Shown here one piece after another: positions 60,112-64,000 of a DNA stretch of 64,000 nt. The notes beneath the pieces were generated by a model. It was not told the origin of the DNA. It saw only the letters and a program-made list of their open reading frames with translations, and did no database searches. The stretch is from Pilaira anomala. Its lineage: Eukaryota > Mucoromycota > Mucoromycetes > Mucorales > Mucoraceae. A program made the position numbers and the translations under genes. Numbering within the stretch: the stretch's first letter is position 1; each line of letters starts with the position of its first letter. The stretch is from the NCBI GenBank assembly GCA_025716855.1, contig JAIXMQ010000025.1, positions 186,001 to 250,000 on the forward strand, in the 5' to 3' direction.

Positions 60112-61339
60112 ATGTCTTTGAGTAGTGATAACATCATTGACACTTCTATACCACAGTCTCTTACTGATACTGAGCCAGTAGTAACCAAAACTACAGATAC
60201 AATTACGACAGAGTTGGTAGCTACAAACACTTTAGAAGTAGGAACTACTATAGAAGAAGAAGAAACAACAACTGCCCTTGTGACAACAGCAGGAACAGAA
60301 CAGGTACATAATACTGATGTACCAACTATGATACCTGCAGAAACATATGCAACACCAGAAATAACAGCAGCAGAAACATTCATCCCTGATATATCAGAAT
60401 CGATCGAGTCAATACAACCTACTGTTACTACAATTACTCTTATTCAGGAGCAGTCGAAAACTACAGAAAGTTCCATGATATCATCACCCAGCAGTGATAG
60501 TAATACTCATGATCGTCCAGCCACAGATAGCAGTAATACCTCCTCCGATAATGCAAAAATGGATAGCACACGTATTGCTGTTATTACAATGATTATTATT
60601 GGTGTTATAGCGTTGATTGCATTAATTATGTTATGTATCATTATGAAAATAAAAAAAAGAAGGCATCATTTCAACAAAAGAATATCTCCCATGTACATTT
60701 ACCATAATGAAAAGGATATGTCGTCGGCAATGAATAGTCGTAAATCACTGAATCATACAATTCGTTCAGTAAGTAAAAAAAGTATTTTTAAAGATGATGC
60801 ATCGTTTTATGTTGATAGTACTACAGATTATCAAATAAATAATAATAATGATGACAACCTGTCAATTATAATTGATAAACCAGAAAAGCTATATTGTAAT
60901 GATAGTAATAGCCTATCCAATGCCATGGTAATTTATTGTATTCATAAAATATGCTCTAGGCGACTAATAAATATATTTTACCTGTATACAGATTCCAAAT
61001 ACGACTCCATTATTTCCTCCTGTTCATCGCTCTAACCAAATATATATACCTTCAACCACAACATTGGGCATAGAGGAATCAACAGATAATCGTGAGAGTA
61101 GTCAAACGATGGGAGGGAGAAGTAGTGAGCGATATCGACCTTCTCTGCGTAATTCAATTTTATTGACAGGTCAAACGAGTCCATGTAGCTCATATCAACA
61201 TTTACGTCAAGTAAGCTCACTCTATTCGAACAAACAACATAAGATGACATTATGGGATGATGATATATTAGTATCAGATGCATGGTCTACAGAAGATAAA
61301 CAATTGGTTAAAGCAACTCCTAAAGATGGTCGGCTATAA
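60112..61339 (+). CDS. Ser/Thr-rich single-pass membrane protein
   Basis: Exons 60112-60927 and 60992-61339 give 387 aa. Residues 1-155 are very rich in Thr, Ser and Glu (TTDTITTELVATNTLEVGTT), typical of O-mannosylated fungal ectodomains. A strong hydrophobic helix (IAVITMIIIGVIALIALIML, about 160-182) is followed by KIKKRRHH, then a cytoplasmic tail with Ser/Arg-rich segments (SRKSLNHTIRSVSKKSIF) and an acidic-hydrophobic end (MTLWDDDILVSDAWSTED). The layout resembles Wsc/Mid2-type wall-stress sensors but lacks a cysteine-rich head. The usual ATG at 60112 gives no signal peptide. An in-frame ATG at 60031 would add 27 residues containing a Phe-rich run coded by poly-T, a possible but doubtful signal sequence. 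Confidence 0.7.
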
Positions 61340-61473
61340 AACACGCAATTATACTATTACTACTATATATTTTATTATGAATTATTTACAATTATATCTT
61401 ATAAAAACACACACGCACACACGTGTAATGAATACTGATAAAGGACATTATAATAATCTTTTTTATTTATTTT

Positions 61474-61509
<36 letters not shown>

Positions 61510-61550
61510 TTAGCTTGTCAAAGGATAAATGTAGATTATTATATACGTTT

Positions 61551-62453
61551 TTAATTGTCTCTTTGATTATAGTGATGATGTAAATGTGGCTGTATTCCAG
61601 ATAAATCCAAAGGTTGATTATTATTGTTATTGTTATTACTGTTGTTGTTGCTGTTGTTGCTATTGCCATTGCTATTATTATTATTTGAGTTTGCTGTATT
61701 GTTTAAATCACCCCACCTTATTCTATACATGTCCAACATACTTTCAAGTTCTTGTACTCTTTGTTGATATTGATTTACTTTATCATGTAATAACCTAATA
61801 TGATCTACTGATTTCCTTAAGATTGTACCTTTATTATTTTTACTTGCATCTCTTTCAGGTAAAAGTGTTGATAATTCAAAGATACGTTCATTAATATTAT
61901 CTCTTCTTCTACGTTCAACTGCATTATGTGACTCTCTTCTTCTTCTTTTTTTATCAAACAATTGTTGCATACTATTATAAAAAAAAAGGAGATAATAAAT
62001 ATTCACGTGTTCACGGTTCTGATTCAAATGCATAAGAAGATACTTACTGTCTTTGTTGCATTTCATCATCTATTGGGGATAAATTACTAGTATTATTATT
62101 ACTTGAGTCAGATCCTCGACTACTATTATCCATTCCTGAATTATTTGTTGCTGTCGTGTTTGTCCATGTATCATTATTTTCTTGTGAATAATATTTTCTA
62201 TTGTTATTATTATTATTATTATTGTTATTATTGTTATTTGAAACACTTGTGGATGGTTGTGGTTTAAAACTTGTTGGTGTAGGTGTTGTCTCGTACTTCA
62301 TACTGGTATCTTAATTATAATAATAAAGTCAGATTACTTGCAATCAAATCAAATCAAAAAAAGAGACTTATTTAAATTACCTGCGTCTGTCTGTGCGAGC
62401 CTATCAGCTGCGGCTGATGTTGTGATAATAGGAGAAGAGGTATTGTTATTCAT
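61551..62453 (-). CDS. bHLH(-zip) transcription factor
   Basis: Minus-strand exons 62381-62453, 62048-62309 and 61551-61971 give 251 aa. The basic region RRRRESHNAVERRRRDNINE has the His-Glu-Arg arrangement of class B factors that bind CACGTG E-boxes. Helix 1 (RIFELSTLLPERD), a loop, helix 2 (KGTILRKSVDHIRLLHDKVN) and a short leucine-zipper-like extension (QQRVQELESMLDMYRI) follow. It resembles the USF/MITF/TFE group. The N-terminal half and the tail before LDLSGIQPHLHHH are Asn-rich from AAT/AAC repeats. A minimal upstream frame (ATG AAA TGA) overlaps the start codon and may lower translation. The gene converges with the Ser/Thr-rich gene, 211 bp between stops. Confidence 0.87.
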
Positions 62454-62735
62454 TTCATTTTTTGAAGATGAGAAAGATGTATGAAATTGTACATTATACA
62501 TGTTGAAACTATAATACTCTAACTCTGAGTCTAATTCTTTTTATTGTAAATTTGTGTGTGTATATCTATAATATATATATATATATATATATATACGTTA
62601 GTAAGTAAAATAAAATAAAAAAAAAAGGGTAAAGAAGGAAAAGGAAGAGAGAAAAAGGAAACAAGGGAAATAAAGGAAAAAGATAGAAATATATGTACTC
62701 TATGACGTTGCTGTGTAATACATAAACATCACGGG

Positions 62736-63920
62736 TTACGATCTTGTATATTCATAATATCTAAATTGAACAAGTCCTTCCTCTTCTTCTCTTTCACTGT
62801 CTTCAGTTCTTCTACATATTAAACCTAAAGACATCATCTTTTGTTCAAAATGCTTGACTTCTTCCATATGTGTATATCTAAGTGGAATCATAAAATAAAA
62901 ATCGTTCTTCATTAACTTTTCAACTGCAATCGGTAAATGTTCGGCATGTTCCATTTCATATAATAAGTCACTTGCAATTACAATGTCAAACTTTTTATCT
63001 TTCCATTCAGGTGCTTCGTCTTTTGCAACTTGAATAAAATCGAGCTTGGATACAATTGCTTTTGATTGATTCAATTGTACATTGTAAGTAACATTTTCAA
63101 GTACACGAGGATGATAGTCGGTAACATGAATCTCTTCTGCACCCAAATAATCACATATTAAGCCCACCATACCTGTACCTGTACCAAGTTCAAGTACAAC
63201 ACTGGAATTTAAATTGGGTATAATTTTCTCTTGCAATAATTTCCTGGTAAATAAAAAATGATAAATAAATATTTACTGTTTTTTTTTTATAACTTGTGTG
63301 TGTGATAACTTTAAAACACTTACTTTGCCATCATGGGAGCAGCACCCCAAGTTTTGAAACCTAAATCGTTACCAACGTAACAGGGTTCATGCAAAGGTAC
63401 AAGTAATTGCTGACGAACACCATCATTATTCAGGTACGGAATGTGCCACGTGCGAGTAATAGATCCCGCAGCTATAAAAAACACAAAATTTAATTAGACA
63501 ACTTTTTAATTCGCTCAAATTGATTTTTTTTTTTTTATTATTACCTCCTCTACCAGACATATGAGCCAATAATCTGGATGCTCTTTCCATACGTTCATCG
63601 TCTTTATCATCATTAAATACCATTTCAGTTGAAATTAGTTTTAATAATAATCCACCAGCAAATCCTTTTGCTTTAATAATATCAGTTGGATGTACTACAT
63701 ATTGTTGATAAGTTTCATCTTGATCATCGTCTGTATTACTATCTCCTAATGTCATAAATCTATCTGCTGATAATTGAATCAAATTATCCAAAACATCCAG
63801 TAAGTTGTCTATAGCATTACGAGTAGTTTCTCCTCCCTTTTTAACCGAATATTTAGCTAAATTCGAAAGTGTTTCAATGCTTTCGAGAATATCTTCTGGT
63901 TTATTTACAACTGTCTCCAT
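62736..63920 (-). CDS. Lysine methyltransferase-type protein (Methyltransferase family 16)
   Basis: Minus-strand exons 63545-63920, 63324-63471 and 62736-63243 give 343 aa. Residues 1-125 are helical with no known motif. A linker follows (VPLHEPCYVGNDLGFKTWGA). Then comes the seven-beta-strand methyltransferase core: motif I VVLELGTGTGMVGLICDYLG, acidic loop HVTDYHPRVLENV, and post-motif FDIVIASDLLYEMEHAEHLP. The LGFKTWG..P.MA entry and SDLLYE signature fit the METTL21/EFM family of protein-lysine methyltransferases, which often modify elongation factors. The long N-terminal part recalls yeast Efm2, but the exact substrate cannot be assigned. The start is the only ATG before the first methyltransferase block with upstream stops. 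Confidence 0.85.
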
Positions 63921-64000
63921 TTTGATAAAATAAATAAATAAATAATAAAAAAAAAAAAAACGAAAAAAAAATCTTTTCTAATTAAAAAAAAAAAAAGCTA
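63921..64000. other. Window edge, upstream of the methyltransferase gene
   Basis: AAAT and poly-A repeats only. Confidence 0.5.

Overview
The window is AT-rich nuclear DNA from a filamentous fungus, most likely Mucoromycota/Mucorales. The clues are a tandem CotH family, the fungal alpha-aminoadipate lysine gene LYS12, many short introns (about 50-80 nt, GT..AG), dense poly-A/poly-T runs, and relics of an uncharacterised gene family that I recall from Mucor/Rhizopus genomes. The species cannot be named from sequence alone. Exon models below were spliced by hand. In every model the exon lengths add up to an intact reading frame.

Layout. 1-1.2 kb: 3' end of a divergent CotH gene. 3.2-6.8 kb: a small basic protein, the TFIIH p44 subunit (SSL1) and an F-box protein. 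7.2-8.9 kb: decayed coding DNA. 9.8-12.0 kb: a single-pass membrane protein with a predicted ectodomain and a cytoplasmic pseudokinase domain. 13.2-23.1 kb: three tandem CotH paralogues with identical five-exon structure and matching TATA boxes, with a Tc1/mariner-like MITE between the second and third. 23.6-24.7 kb: a secreted LysM protein. 24.7-28.1 kb: noncoding DNA ending in a 0.5-kb foldback element.

28.2-53.9 kb is a compact housekeeping region. In order it holds an allantoicase-like protein with an AT-hook tail, a two-BIR survivin/Bir1 protein, ataxin-2/Pbp1, an ADF-H plus PH protein, a NIPA-type magnesium transporter, a Treslin/Sld3-like replication initiator, homoisocitrate dehydrogenase (LYS12), gamma-glutamyltranspeptidase and ribosomal protein uL11 (RPL12). 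Genes are often convergent with 80-360 bp between stop codons. Several contain microexons of 8-14 nt.

54-60 kb is an accessory patch with a TIR element, gene relics, a Ty3/Gypsy reverse-transcriptase scar and a small proline-rich protein. 60-64 kb holds a Ser/Thr-rich single-pass membrane protein, a bHLH transcription factor and a lysine-methyltransferase-type protein.

Functionally, the left third is surface and secreted biology (CotH proteins, LysM protein, receptor-like pseudokinase). The middle and right are core nuclear, RNA and metabolic functions. The least explained items are the receptor-like pseudokinase beside the CotH array, with a possible signal peptide separated from it by a poly-A run, and the allantoicase-like protein carrying an AT-hook.
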